Shown piece by piece: positions 8,198 through 16,874 of a stretch of DNA of 35,604 nt (the stretch's first letter is position 1; the number at the start of each line of letters is the position of its first letter). The DNA is from PCC-6406 sp964353225 (lineage in GTDB: Bacteria > Cyanobacteriota > Cyanobacteriia > Phormidesmidales > Phormidesmidaceae), in the NCBI GenBank assembly GCA_964353225.1, contig CAYGVA010000022.1:1-35604 (forward strand). Reading direction: 5' to 3'. The notes beneath the pieces are model-generated. The model worked only from the letters and a program-made list of their open reading frames with translations, made no database searches and was not told the origin of the DNA. The position numbers and the translations under genes were made by a program.

Positions 8198-8832
8198 ACA
8201 ACCTCCCCATCAAACAGACTGCTCCACAGCCGTTGCGGCCCATGGGTGCCGGTACAAAAGAGTAAACGGGTCAGCAGAGAGATCGCCAGCTCATCGAGCT
8301 TCTCGTCGGTGCCATAGGCAATCACCCCAGCTCGACGGGCATTCATGCGGGCTCGGAAATGACTTCGAAAACGTTTGAGATAATCAGCCAGCCGAAAATG
8401 GTGATCAAGGGCCAGTTGGCGATCGCTCAGCTGCTGATATCCCAGCAAAAGTTGGCGAATCAAGACCGTCAGTTGCTTTGAGAGGTGACAAACCACAAAG
8501 GTGAGCGCCTTAGCCTCCATCAGAGTTAAAGATCGACGTTGGCTATATCGCCGCATCGGATTCGTGCTGCGCAACCGCCACAGTTGCACCCGCCCCTTAA
8601 TCACAGTTCGCAGAGACAATTGGTCAGCAGCGACCAGCATCGCCTGGGAACCGCCAATGTCAAGGGCTTCAATAGCCAACAAAAGCAAATCTACGTCCAC
8701 TTGGGTGCGACGTGGACAAGCTGGCATCGGCAGATTGGGATCGGAAAGGGTGTCCAATATTAGCGGCATTGATTCAGCCGGAGGACTGTCAACTTGCATA
8801 TCCTCAAGGAGTAAGCCAGCACAATTCATCAA
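8194..8832 (-). CDS. DUF3038 domain protein (cyanobacterial)
   Basis: This 212-residue, mainly helical soluble protein is recognised as the cyanobacterial DUF3038 family by LDTLSDPNLPMPACPRRTQ and the following long Leu/Ala-rich helix. No catalytic motif, signal peptide or membrane segment is evident. Its TGA overlaps the ATG of the DUF4335 gene by 4 bases, so the two proteins are likely made in fixed ratio and may interact. It lies 129 bases downstream of the Ftn2/ARC6-like gene on the same strand and may be part of the same transcript. Confidence 0.85.
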   Translation of the reverse strand: MMNCAGLLLEDMQVDSPPAESMPLILDTLSDPNLPMPACPRRTQVDVDLLLLAIEALDIGGSQAMLVAADQLSLRTVIKGRVQLWRLRSTNPMRRYSQRRSLTLMEAKALTFVVCHLSKQLTVLIRQLLLGYQQLSDRQLALDHHFRLADYLKRFRSHFRARMNARRAGVIAYGTDEKLDELAISLLTRLLFCTGTHGPQRLWSSLFDGEVV

Positions 8833-8961
8833 ACCACGGTTTCAGGCATTTTGCCGGAAAGGACATCGCTGCCCCCCAGAGCCATTGTTCCGTTGACATA
8901 CAGTCGCTTAAGATAACCCATGATGCCCCCAGTGGTCACCCCGTCCCCAAAGAAACCACAG

Positions 8962-11238
8962 TCAATCTAACTTGCGCATCGTCTTAACCCACCAGCTACC
9001 GTCCTGACGGACCAACTCATAGCGCATGGTCAAGGTTTCATCGTAGGAGGCCCCTAGGTTGCGAACCCCCAGCTCGTAGAAGTTGGCCTGTTCGGTGATC
9101 TGAGCATCCACGGTGAGGGTATCTGCAGCCGGATCCTCAGGATCCACCGCAACCACATCCACCGCGTGGTTATACTCCCAATGCCAATTTTCCCGAACCC
9201 CACTCTCCGCACGATTCCGCCATTGGCTTAGGGCCGGATCTAGCAAAATGGTGTTTAACCCATCAATATTGTGATTTTCGCCAAGGGCTTCTCGCTTGGC
9301 AGCAAGCCAGTTATCAATGGCCCGTTTAGCAATATCCTGAACACCAATTTCTGCTCTGGGTTCAGGGGCGGCGGGGATCTCCACCGGAGGCTCGCTCAAC
9401 TGCACATCTAAAGCCGGTTGTTGTAGCTTGGGGCCACCCCAGGCTGAGGCCAATCCCCTGACCGTACGAATGGTTAACACCCCCAACAGCCCGAGGCCAA
9501 ACAGCCCAATGATGGCAACGAGGGTCAGGCGTCCCCACCGGGGCGATCGCCCCAAACGGCTCGGCAAACTTGGACTCGCGATCGATGGGGACGGCGATTT
9601 CAGGCTAGCTGACGGCGGGGCAGAGCGAGACCGTCTTGGGCTCACGCCGCCACTCAACTGACCTTCAGGAGAGAGTTGAGATACCCGCTCCGCCACCGTC
9701 GGCCCAGGGGCAATGACAGTCTCGACTCGGCCAGACAATCCCACCGGACGGGTCCCGTTGGTTGCCAAGGGCTCCCACGGCGTCTCTTCCGACAGAGGGG
9801 GCATTACCCCTGTGTCTATAGGGCCGCTTGCAAACGTGCTAGAGACGTCGCTCACCGGCCTAGCCGATGCAGTTGAGCCCGCCTCTTGCCGGTTGGCCAT
9901 GGCGGGCATAGCCTCTAGGTACGCCTGCACTTGTGGATCCGCAAAATATTCCTTCAGCGTAGTTTGCTGTTGGGCCAAGTCTCGAAAGTGAGGGAACACC
10001 TCTTCCCGCAGCCAGCGCTCGGCGTATAGACATAAACCGGGCAGCAAATCCTGGGAAGCTTGGGAATGTTCTCGAATAAAGGCCAAGGGTTCATATTCTT
10101 GACTGCGTTCTAGGGCGCGACTAGCCTCTTCGGTTTGCCCCAGTAGCAGGGCACAAACCGACTGCTCTAGGTGCACATCCTGCTGGTTGCCAACCCTCAC
10201 TAAGAGCTGTTTGGCACGGCGAACTAAGGCCGGTTGGCGGAACGCAAACCCCCGCGCTAATAGGGCATAAACCGCCAGATAAATGGCTACGGCAGAGGGA
10301 CGACGGGCCTCTCCTTCAAAAATTTCCTGCTGCTCTCCGGCGGTGAGATAGCTGCGGAGCTGCTGAATAAACCGCAAAAAGTCATCGGTACTGAGACCCG
10401 AGAGATCATCCTCTGCACCATCAATACCGCTACGGTCTTGCAGCATCGCTTTGAGTAGCTTGATCCCCTGGCGACGTTCTGTGGTGTTTTCGAGGGGGCG
10501 AGCCACCAGCTCTAAAACACGATAGGGGCGTAGTTTATACAGATCAGACTTAAGCTCTGAGCGGATGGCCGGGAACACATTTTCCCGTAGCAGCAGCTCT
10601 TGGCCCGTTTCTAATGACTCGGCTGCATTTTCATACTGTCGCTGCTGCCATTGTTCGCGGCCCAATTCCAAACACGACAGGGCCAAGGTCAAGACAATAT
10701 CTCCAATCACCCGGCTGGGGTCACCAAAACGACCATCTTGCAGCGGCTGGCTACCGCTGGTCAGGTAGGGTCGCCCCAACCGAATCACCAGCTCGTATTC
10801 CCCCAACTCTAGGAGGACTAAGAGGGCACCGGTGAGTTGGGAGCCTTCTATTTCGATGGTGGGGGTATAGGTCGTGGTGGCATCAACCGGCACACCCTTG
10901 TGATGCTCAGTCTCCGTCGCCAGCGATCGCAGCGCAGCTTCCCCCGCCGCCACTTCAGTTGCAGGCGCACGCTCAGCAGGGGCGGCGGCATCCAGCACCG
11001 ACTCCACTGGCGCATAGGCCCGAGCCAAAAACTGAGTATCGTAATCCCGCCGCCGGTCAACATCCGCTAAAACCGTATAGGCTTCATCAATGAGGGCTTT
11101 ACGCGCCTCAATTGCCACCTCGGAATACTCCCGCCGTGGTAACTGCAGGGTGCGATCACGATGGGCCTGGGTCAATTGCTCCGCCGTGGCCTGAATTGGC
11201 AATCCTAAAATTCGGTAATAGTCCAGTGGAATCCGCAC
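8962..11238 (-). CDS. ftn2: Cell division protein Ftn2/ZipN (ARC6-like), J-like and IMS domains
   Basis: This is the cyanobacterial counterpart of chloroplast ARC6, which tethers and organises the FtsZ ring at the inner face of the membrane. From the GTG at 11238 the protein has 758 residues. It comprises a J-like domain at 5-69 (IPLDYYRILGLP...), a long helical repeat region (about 110-480) and a Ser/Pro-rich linker (about 480-565). One transmembrane segment (about 570-590) and a C-terminal IMS/DUF4101 domain (about 632-758, ending WWVKTMRKLD) follow. The J-domain signature HPD is HRD (26-28), so DnaK stimulation is doubtful. The GTG gives the family's usual MRIPLDYYRILG start; an upstream in-frame TTG at 11262 would add 8 residues. 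Confidence 0.92.
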   Translation of the reverse strand: MRIPLDYYRILGLPIQATAEQLTQAHRDRTLQLPRREYSEVAIEARKALIDEAYTVLADVDRRRDYDTQFLARAYAPVESVLDAAAPAERAPATEVAAGEAALRSLATETEHHKGVPVDATTTYTPTIEIEGSQLTGALLVLLELGEYELVIRLGRPYLTSGSQPLQDGRFGDPSRVIGDIVLTLALSCLELGREQWQQRQYENAAESLETGQELLLRENVFPAIRSELKSDLYKLRPYRVLELVARPLENTTERRQGIKLLKAMLQDRSGIDGAEDDLSGLSTDDFLRFIQQLRSYLTAGEQQEIFEGEARRPSAVAIYLAVYALLARGFAFRQPALVRRAKQLLVRVGNQQDVHLEQSVCALLLGQTEEASRALERSQEYEPLAFIREHSQASQDLLPGLCLYAERWLREEVFPHFRDLAQQQTTLKEYFADPQVQAYLEAMPAMANRQEAGSTASARPVSDVSSTFASGPIDTGVMPPLSEETPWEPLATNGTRPVGLSGRVETVIAPGPTVAERVSQLSPEGQLSGGVSPRRSRSAPPSASLKSPSPSIASPSLPSRLGRSPRWGRLTLVAIIGLFGLGLLGVLTIRTVRGLASAWGGPKLQQPALDVQLSEPPVEIPAAPEPRAEIGVQDIAKRAIDNWLAAKREALGENHNIDGLNTILLDPALSQWRNRAESGVRENWHWEYNHAVDVVAVDPEDPAADTLTVDAQITEQANFYELGVRNLGASYDETLTMRYELVRQDGSWWVKTMRKLD

Positions 11239-11620
11239 AGTTTCCCTCAATGCCTGACTCAATGCCCGATCGCCCTAACCCAAATACTGACCACTGCGCC
11301 GTAGCTCAGAGATTCTCAGTAAAAACGCTCACCCAACGGTGAAAATGCTCTAATGATACGCCTGACTCGCCCTTGGTGAGAGGCTAATTTGGGCATCCCT
11401 TAATTAAGTTAAGACACTATACGTTAGCCTTTAATGCCCGACAGCTCATGTCTAGGGCTGCCATGTCCACCCGCCTTAACTGAGATGTGGTGGCGCTAAA
11501 TCTCCACCACGCCAGTTTTATTGCGGGTGTGATGGGCTTATTTATATCGAACAACTGCCCAGATCGCCCACTTCTTGGGTATTGTGTAAAGTTGGAATGC
11601 CGTAAGGATACGACAACCCC
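11239..11620. other. Divergent control region between ftn2 and pdhA
   Basis: About 380 bases without a convincing gene. It must hold promoters for ftn2 (minus) and pdhA (plus). The stretch near 11395-11440 is A/T-rich, and TTATTTATAT at 11539-11548 is a possible -10 region for pdhA, but no paired -35 stands out. It contains the hairpin at 11487-11510. No tRNA-like fold is seen. Confidence 0.5.
11487..11510 (+). promoter_or_regulatory. Hairpin upstream of pdhA (possible attenuator or operator)
   Basis: GTGGTGG (11487-11493) and CCACCAC (11504-11510) are perfect arms around a 10-base loop, followed five bases later by TTTTATT. The hairpin lies 110 bases upstream of the pdhA start. It resembles a weak intrinsic terminator for the plus strand; whether it is transcribed depends on the unmapped pdhA promoter. 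Confidence 0.4.
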
Positions 11621-12646
11621 ATGGCTCAGGAACGGACCCTCCCCGTATTTAATCCCAAGGCTGACGAAATCAGCAAAAAAGATGGCCTCGTCTACTACGA
11701 GGACATGGTATTGGGGCGATTTTTTGAAGACAAATGCGCCGAAATGTACTATCGGGGCAAGATGTTTGGTTTTGTGCACCTTTATAACGGGCAGGAAGCA
11801 GTTTCCAGCGGGGTAATTAAGTCCCTGCGCTCTGATGACTACGTGTGCAGTACCTATCGAGACCACGTCCATGCCCTCAGTGCTGGCGTCCCCGCAAATG
11901 CAGTCATGGCCGAGTTATTTGGCAAAGAAACCGGGTGCAGTAAGGGACGAGGGGGCTCGATGCACCTGTTTTCTGAAGAACATAACCTCTTGGGAGGATT
12001 TGCCTTCATTGGGGAAGGTATCCCGGTCGCCCTAGGGGCGGCGTACCAAGCCAAATATCGCCGCGAGGCCCTCGGGCAAGCGGATGCCGACCAAGTGTCA
12101 GCCTGCTTCTTTGGGGATGGCACCAGCAACAATGGTCAATTTTTTGAATGCCTCAACATGGCGGCCCTCTGGAAACTCCCCATCCTATTCGTAGTGGAGA
12201 ACAACAAATGGGCCATTGGCATGGCCCACGAGCGGGCGACCTCCCAGCCCGAGATTTATCGCAAGGCCAGCGTATTCGGCATACCTGGCGTAGAGGTGGA
12301 TGGCATGGATTTGCTCGCAGTGCGAGCAGCAGCTCAAACCGCTATTGAACGGGCGCGAGCTGGAGAAGGACCCACTTTAATCGAGTGCCTAACCTATCGT
12401 TTTCGGGGGCATTCTCTAGCAGATCCCGATGAGCTTCGCTCTAAAGATGAAAAGGAAGCCTGGTTAGCGCGTGATCCACTCAAACAGTTTGAGCGGTATT
12501 TGCTAGCCCAGGACCTCGCCACCGAGGTAGACCTTAAGGAGATTCGTCAGCGGATCCAGACCAGGGTAGATGAGGCCGTCGTCTTTGCAGAGCAAAGCCC
12601 TGAACCAGACGCCAGTGAACTCTACAAATACATCTTTGCTGATTAA
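11621..12646 (+). CDS. pdhA: Pyruvate dehydrogenase E1 component, alpha subunit
   Basis: This 341-residue subunit, with PdhB, decarboxylates pyruvate using thiamine diphosphate and passes the acetyl group to the E2 lipoyl domain, feeding acetyl-CoA synthesis. The thiamine-diphosphate motif begins at G165-D-G167 (FFGDGTSNNGQFFE) and ends with N194-N195 (VVENNKWAIG). The phosphorylation-loop-like TYRFRGHSLADPDELR of E1-alpha is present. Length matches the cyanobacterial/plastid type. Start: ATG at 11621, preceded by GTAAGGA. The beta subunit lies 97 bases downstream on the same strand. Confidence 0.96.
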   Translation: MAQERTLPVFNPKADEISKKDGLVYYEDMVLGRFFEDKCAEMYYRGKMFGFVHLYNGQEAVSSGVIKSLRSDDYVCSTYRDHVHALSAGVPANAVMAELFGKETGCSKGRGGSMHLFSEEHNLLGGFAFIGEGIPVALGAAYQAKYRREALGQADADQVSACFFGDGTSNNGQFFECLNMAALWKLPILFVVENNKWAIGMAHERATSQPEIYRKASVFGIPGVEVDGMDLLAVRAAAQTAIERARAGEGPTLIECLTYRFRGHSLADPDELRSKDEKEAWLARDPLKQFERYLLAQDLATEVDLKEIRQRIQTRVDEAVVFAEQSPEPDASELYKYIFAD

Positions 12647-12743
12647 CCCTCTGCTCGGCGCAGCGAGAGCGTGTCAATAGTCGTGGCACACTTCTCCTGG
12701 GTCATTGCCAATCACCGTAGACCTTTAATCTGAATCAAAATCC

Positions 12744-13727
12744 ATGGCCGAAACCTTACTGTTTAACGCCCTCCGTGAAGCCATTGACGAAGAAATGGGG
12801 CGGGATGACACTGTCTTTGTACTCGGAGAAGACGTGGGTCAGTATGGGGGCTCCTATAAGGTCACGAAAGACCTGTACGAAAAGTATGGGGAGTATCGAG
12901 TCTTGGATACCCCCATCGCCGAAAACAGCTTTACCGGCATGGCCGTCGGAGCCGCAATGACGGGTTTACGACCCATCATTGAAGGGATGAACATGGGATT
13001 TTTGCTGTTGGCCTTTAACCAGATTGCCAATAATGCCGGGATGTTGCGCTATACCTCCGGCGGAAATTACAAAATCCCCATGGTGATTCGAGGGCCAGGG
13101 GGGGTGGGACGCCAATTGGGGGCAGAACACTCTCAACGGCTAGAGGCTTATTTCCAAGCGGTACCTGGCCTCAAGATTGTGGCCTGCTCCACCCCCCGCA
13201 ACGCCAAAGGGCTGCTCAAATCTGCCATCCGAGACAATAACCCAGTGCTGTTCTTTGAGCACGTACTGCTTTATAACCTCAAGGAAGATCTGCCGGACCA
13301 TGAGTACTTGGTGCCTTTGGATAAGGCCGAAGTGGTGCGCTCCGGCAAAGACGTCACGATTTTGACCTACTCTCGCATGCGCCACCATGTCACCCAAGCG
13401 GTCAAGGGACTGGAAAAAAAAGGCTTTGACCCAGAGGTGATTGACCTGATTTCCCTAAAACCCCTCGATTTTGAAACCATTGGTGAGTCAATTCGCAAAA
13501 CCCACAGAGTAATTGTGGTGGAAGAATGTATGCGCACCGCTGGAGTCGGAGCCGAGATTATTGCCTCCATCAACGATCGCTTCTTTGACGAACTGGATGC
13601 CCCAGTCCTGCGATTATCGTCCCAAGACATTCCCACCCCTTATAACGGGATGATGGAGAGCCTCACCATTGTCCAACCTAAACAAATTGAAGAGGCGGTC
13701 GAAAAAATGATGGCCCTGCAGGTATAA
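12744..13727 (+). CDS. pdhB: Pyruvate dehydrogenase E1 component, beta subunit
   Basis: This 327-residue transketolase-like E1-beta subunit completes the E1 heterotetramer with PdhA. Family landmarks include VLGEDVGQYGGSYKVT, RVLDTPIAENSFTGMAVGAA, the RGPGGVGRQLGAEHSQ loop and the C-terminal transketolase domain ending DIPTPYNGMMESL. Its stop at 13725-13727 is only 3 bases from the ATG of secD, so pdhB and the Sec genes are almost certainly cotranscribed. Start: ATG at 12744. Confidence 0.96.
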   Translation: MAETLLFNALREAIDEEMGRDDTVFVLGEDVGQYGGSYKVTKDLYEKYGEYRVLDTPIAENSFTGMAVGAAMTGLRPIIEGMNMGFLLLAFNQIANNAGMLRYTSGGNYKIPMVIRGPGGVGRQLGAEHSQRLEAYFQAVPGLKIVACSTPRNAKGLLKSAIRDNNPVLFFEHVLLYNLKEDLPDHEYLVPLDKAEVVRSGKDVTILTYSRMRHHVTQAVKGLEKKGFDPEVIDLISLKPLDFETIGESIRKTHRVIVVEECMRTAGVGAEIIASINDRFFDELDAPVLRLSSQDIPTPYNGMMESLTIVQPKQIEEAVEKMMALQV

Positions 13728-13730
13728 CCC

Positions 13731-15224
13731 ATGATTGGTAAACAACGGTGGCTGTTGGCATTAATTCTGGGGCTAGCCTTAGCTTCGGTGGTGATTATCA
13801 ATCAAATTCCCACCCGCTTGGGCCTCGATCTCCGGGGTGGCACCCAACTCACCCTCCTGGTGCAACCCACGGAAGAGATTCCCGAAATTACGGCCCGGGA
13901 TTTAGAGGCGGTTCAGAGCGTGATTTCTGGACGGGTCAATGAGCTTGGGGTGTCGGAGACCTCCGTGCAGCAGTTGGGCCAAAACCAAATGCTGGTACAG
14001 CTCCCTGGGGTGAGCAATTCAGACCAGGCTAGGCGGGTACTGGGAGAAACCGCGCGCCTAGAATTTCGAGCCCAGAGTCCCGGCACCGAGCAGCAATTCG
14101 CCATTGAAAATCAGATTTTGCAGCAGCATCGTTTAGAACTGGCGACGCTACAAAGTGGTGTAGACAATCCCATTGTTGAGGAGCCTGCTGCAGACCCTGC
14201 AAACGATGGTGTTGAGGGGGATAGCCCGGATAATGCCATTACCCCTGACCAAGCGGCGGCCTTAGAAGCTGTGCAGCAGTCTATTCAAGAGAGTAACGAG
14301 GCTATCTCTGATTTATTTGAACCAGCCGATTTGACGGGTCAACGCCTCACCGATGCCTTTGCGCGCCCCATGGGCAGCGCTAACCGCTGGGAGGTAGTGC
14401 TCGAATTTGACGGCGAAGGTTCAAACTTGTTTGCGGCCATCAGTCGAGATATCGCTGGGACCGGACGTAGCATCGGCATCTTTCTAGACGATCGCCTAAT
14501 CAGCTCTCCCACCGTTGATGTGCAATATGCCGAAACGGGCATTACCGGTGGCGGAGCCGTTGTTTCTGGGAACTTCGATGCCGAGGGGGCCAGTGACTTA
14601 GCCATTCAACTCCGGGGTGGAGCCTTACCGTTGCCGGTAGAGGTGGTCGAAACCCGTACGGTAGGACCGACCCTGGGCCGCGATAGCATTCAACGGAGTC
14701 TCTATGCGGCGATCGCTGGGTTAATTCTGGTGCTGATCTTCATGGTGGCCTACTATCGCCTGCCCGGCGTCCTAGCCGATATTGCCCTAGTGGTTTATGC
14801 CCTACTGACTTGGGCTGCCTTTAACCTGCTAGGGGTCACCTTGACCTTGCCGGGAATTGCTGGATTCATCCTCAGCATTGGCATGGCGGTGGATGCAAAT
14901 GTTCTGATTTTTGAGCGCACCCGTGAAGAATTGAGGTCAGGAAAAACCCTATATAGATCCGTAGAGTCAGGATTTTACCGGGCCTTTTCCAGCATCCTCG
15001 ACAGCAATGTCACCACCCTGATTGCCTGCGCCGCCCTATTTTGGCTCGGGGCTGGGTTGGTGAAAGGATTTGCCCTCACTTTGGCAATTGGGGTCGTAAT
15101 CAGTATGTTTACCGCCATTACCTGCAGCCGCACCCTACTCATGTTTGTGGTGTTGGGTATGCCTCAACTTCGTAAACCTGAACTCTTTTGCCCTGGTTTG
15201 CCCCAGGCTCCTTCAAAGTCATGA
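13731..15224 (+). CDS. secD: Protein translocase subunit SecD
   Basis: SecD works with SecF and SecYEG to finish protein export at the cytoplasmic and thylakoid membranes using the proton gradient. The 497 residues show an N-terminal membrane helix (about 7-24), the hallmark GLDLRGGTQL (31-40) and the large periplasmic P1 region. Five further membrane helices (about 324-480) carry the family motif SIGMAVDANVLIFERTREE (about 382-400). Residues 140-195 form an acidic, Ala/Asp-rich insertion in the periplasmic region (PAADPANDGVEGDSPDN). The last base pairs overlap secF as ATGA (15221-15224). Confidence 0.95.
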   Translation: MIGKQRWLLALILGLALASVVIINQIPTRLGLDLRGGTQLTLLVQPTEEIPEITARDLEAVQSVISGRVNELGVSETSVQQLGQNQMLVQLPGVSNSDQARRVLGETARLEFRAQSPGTEQQFAIENQILQQHRLELATLQSGVDNPIVEEPAADPANDGVEGDSPDNAITPDQAAALEAVQQSIQESNEAISDLFEPADLTGQRLTDAFARPMGSANRWEVVLEFDGEGSNLFAAISRDIAGTGRSIGIFLDDRLISSPTVDVQYAETGITGGGAVVSGNFDAEGASDLAIQLRGGALPLPVEVVETRTVGPTLGRDSIQRSLYAAIAGLILVLIFMVAYYRLPGVLADIALVVYALLTWAAFNLLGVTLTLPGIAGFILSIGMAVDANVLIFERTREELRSGKTLYRSVESGFYRAFSSILDSNVTTLIACAALFWLGAGLVKGFALTLAIGVVISMFTAITCSRTLLMFVVLGMPQLRKPELFCPGLPQAPSKS

Positions 15225-16186
15225 CCCTCAAGATTATTCAGCAACGATCCCTTTGGTGGATGATTTCGGGCCTGGTGCTGCTGGTCAGCTTGGTCGGCAT
15301 GGCACTTTGCTTCCAGCAGTTGGGAACACCACTACGGCCCGGTCTAGACTTTGTCGGCGGGACCCGCCTACAGGTGGCCCGCAATTGTGTTGTTGCTACC
15401 TGTGATGCACCCATTGAATCCAGCATGGTGCGGGCCGTATTGGCAGAGCAGGGGTTAGAAACCAGTGTCATTCAGATCGACGGCAATGAAGGTCAGAGTG
15501 TGTCGATCCGGACCCGGAATTTAGAACTAGAGGAAGAAGCTGAACTGAAAGCCTCCTTGGAAGCTGCCATCGGCCCCCTGGATCCCCAGTCCACCCAAAT
15601 TGACTCGGTCGGGCCAGTGATTGGTAAGCAGCTCTTCGCCTCAGGCTTACTGGCTTTGCTGGTGGCCTTTGCAGGCATCGTATTTTACCTAAGTGTGCGG
15701 TTTCAACTGGACTATGCGCTGTTTGCGATCGTCGCCCTTTTCCACGATGTGATCATTACCCTGGGGTTGTTTGCCTGGATGGGGGTGTTGCTACAGGTGG
15801 AAGTCAATAGCCTGTTCATTGTGGCTCTGCTCACCATCGTGGGTTTTTCGGTGAATGACACTGTCGTGATCTACGATCGCATCCGCGAAAATATTAGCCT
15901 CCATCCCGAACGTCATATCGACGACATTGTGGATGAGGGCGTTAATCAGACCCTAGCGCGATCAATCAACACCACCCTGACCACAGTGCTCACCCTATTG
16001 GCGATCGTTTTGTTTGGGGGAGAGACCCTAAAATTCTTCGCCTTAGCATTGATTGTTGGCTTTTTGTCAGGGGCCTACTCCAGTATTTTCGTTGCCAGTA
16101 CGTTACTGGCCCTCTGGCGGGAGCGCTTTGGTCAAGTCATCGGCGGTGTACCCAAGCCCACAGAACCGGCTAATGAAACTCCATAG
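15221..16186 (+). CDS. secF: Protein translocase subunit SecF
   Basis: SecF is the partner of SecD in the translocase accessory complex. From the ATG at 15221 it has 321 residues: an N-terminal membrane helix (about 12-30), GLDFVGGTRL (41-50), a periplasmic domain and five C-terminal helices. The motif GFSVNDTVVIYDRIREN is at about 208-224. I chose 15221 because it overlaps the secD stop as ATGA, a typical coupling signal; the open frame extends to 15188, which would add 11 residues inside secD. Confidence 0.95.
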   Translation: MTLKIIQQRSLWWMISGLVLLVSLVGMALCFQQLGTPLRPGLDFVGGTRLQVARNCVVATCDAPIESSMVRAVLAEQGLETSVIQIDGNEGQSVSIRTRNLELEEEAELKASLEAAIGPLDPQSTQIDSVGPVIGKQLFASGLLALLVAFAGIVFYLSVRFQLDYALFAIVALFHDVIITLGLFAWMGVLLQVEVNSLFIVALLTIVGFSVNDTVVIYDRIRENISLHPERHIDDIVDEGVNQTLARSINTTLTTVLTLLAIVLFGGETLKFFALALIVGFLSGAYSSIFVASTLLALWRERFGQVIGGVPKPTEPANETP

Positions 16187-16201
16187 CAGTCCCCCAGTCT
16201 T

Positions 16202-16555
16202 GTGCCCTCTTCGCCCCACACCTCGAATTCCTTATCAACGGCTCAACTAGAGCGACTCTGGCGATCCTGGATGAGACGGTGGTGGTGGTTAACCTTGGGC
16301 CTTTGGTTAACGGTCGGTCACGCCAGTCTTTGGAGCCTACGGCGAACCTTTGAGCAGTTGAGCGTTTATTTCACTTGGGCAGCGGTGCGATATGGCTTAG
16401 CGTTTAATCGCCCAGCTGCAATGGGCCTAGGTCTGTGCTTAGGCATGACCGTTGCCCTCTTGATGCGGGAGAGTCGTTATGTTCTATGGGGGCTCAGTCG
16501 CCGTGATCACGCCAAGTTGAGCAAAGCCCTAACTAGAAAACACGTCTCCCCCTAA
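16202..16555 (+). CDS. Small hypothetical membrane protein
   Basis: The 117 residues carry two predicted membrane helices (about 25-45, WWWLTLGLWLTVGHASLW, and about 72-92, AMGLGLCLGMTVALLM). Both ends are basic. I do not recognise a named family. It begins 15 bases after secF on the same strand, so it is probably the last gene of the pdhB-secD-secF transcript. The start is uncertain: GTG at 16202 has no clear ribosome site, and an ATG at 16271 would give a 94-residue protein starting MRRWWWLTLG, keeping both helices. Confidence 0.6.
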   Translation: MPSSPHTSNSLSTAQLERLWRSWMRRWWWLTLGLWLTVGHASLWSLRRTFEQLSVYFTWAAVRYGLAFNRPAAMGLGLCLGMTVALLMRESRYVLWGLSRRDHAKLSKALTRKHVSP

Positions 16556-16695
16556 AAGAAAACGTACTTCTACGGAAAGGGATCTCGGAATCTCCTGGGC
16601 ACCCATAGAAGTTTGCGTAAATCTGGGGAAGCCACCGTTGTTTATTCTGGCGAAGATAGGGATAACTCTGAAGAGCGTATTCAAAGGTCATCAGA

Positions 16696-16722
16696 CAACC
16701 CTAAGGGGGCAACTTTGGGTTG
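16696..16722 (+). repeat. Inverted repeat / hairpin
   Basis: CAACCCTAAG (16696-16705) pairs with CTTTGGGTTG (16713-16722) with one mismatch around a 7-base loop. No T-run follows, so it is probably not a terminator by itself. It may be part of a structured RNA ending at the terminator 41 bases downstream. Confidence 0.6.
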
Positions 16723-16762
16723 ATTGAAGCCTTTATCAAGAACACGTCCTTACAGGTAAACG

Positions 16763-16800
16763 CCTGACCCCGGGGGCTTTTTGGGGTCAGGTATTTTTCT
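16763..16800 (+). terminator. Intrinsic terminator
   Basis: CCTGACCCC (16763-16771) and GGGGTCAGG (16783-16791) are perfect 9-base arms with an 11-base loop, followed by TATTTTTCTG. This is a typical Rho-independent terminator on the plus strand, closing the pdhB-secD-secF transcript or a small RNA just upstream. Confidence 0.88.
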
Positions 16801-16874
16801 GTTTAGGGCGTCGGTGACACCACGGTCAAGAATCGACCCACAATGGATCCGAAAACAGGGGTGCCCTAACGGGT

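Larger units (their letters stand above)
16556..16874. other. 319-base gene-free stretch with structured RNA potential
   Basis: No open frame with coding character is seen. The stretch holds ACTTCTA near 16568 with the complementary TAGAAGT near 16607, the hairpin at 16696-16722 and the terminator at 16763-16791. These could fold into the 3' untranslated end of the upstream operon or be a separate small RNA ending near 16800. About 75 bases remain after the terminator for the promoter of the serine-hydrolase gene. Confidence 0.5.

Noticed and set aside
11417..11872. 151-codon minus-strand open frame overlapping the start of pdhA
   Set aside because: It runs antisense through the well-conserved pdhA N-terminus and its translation resembles no family; it is a shadow of pdhA.
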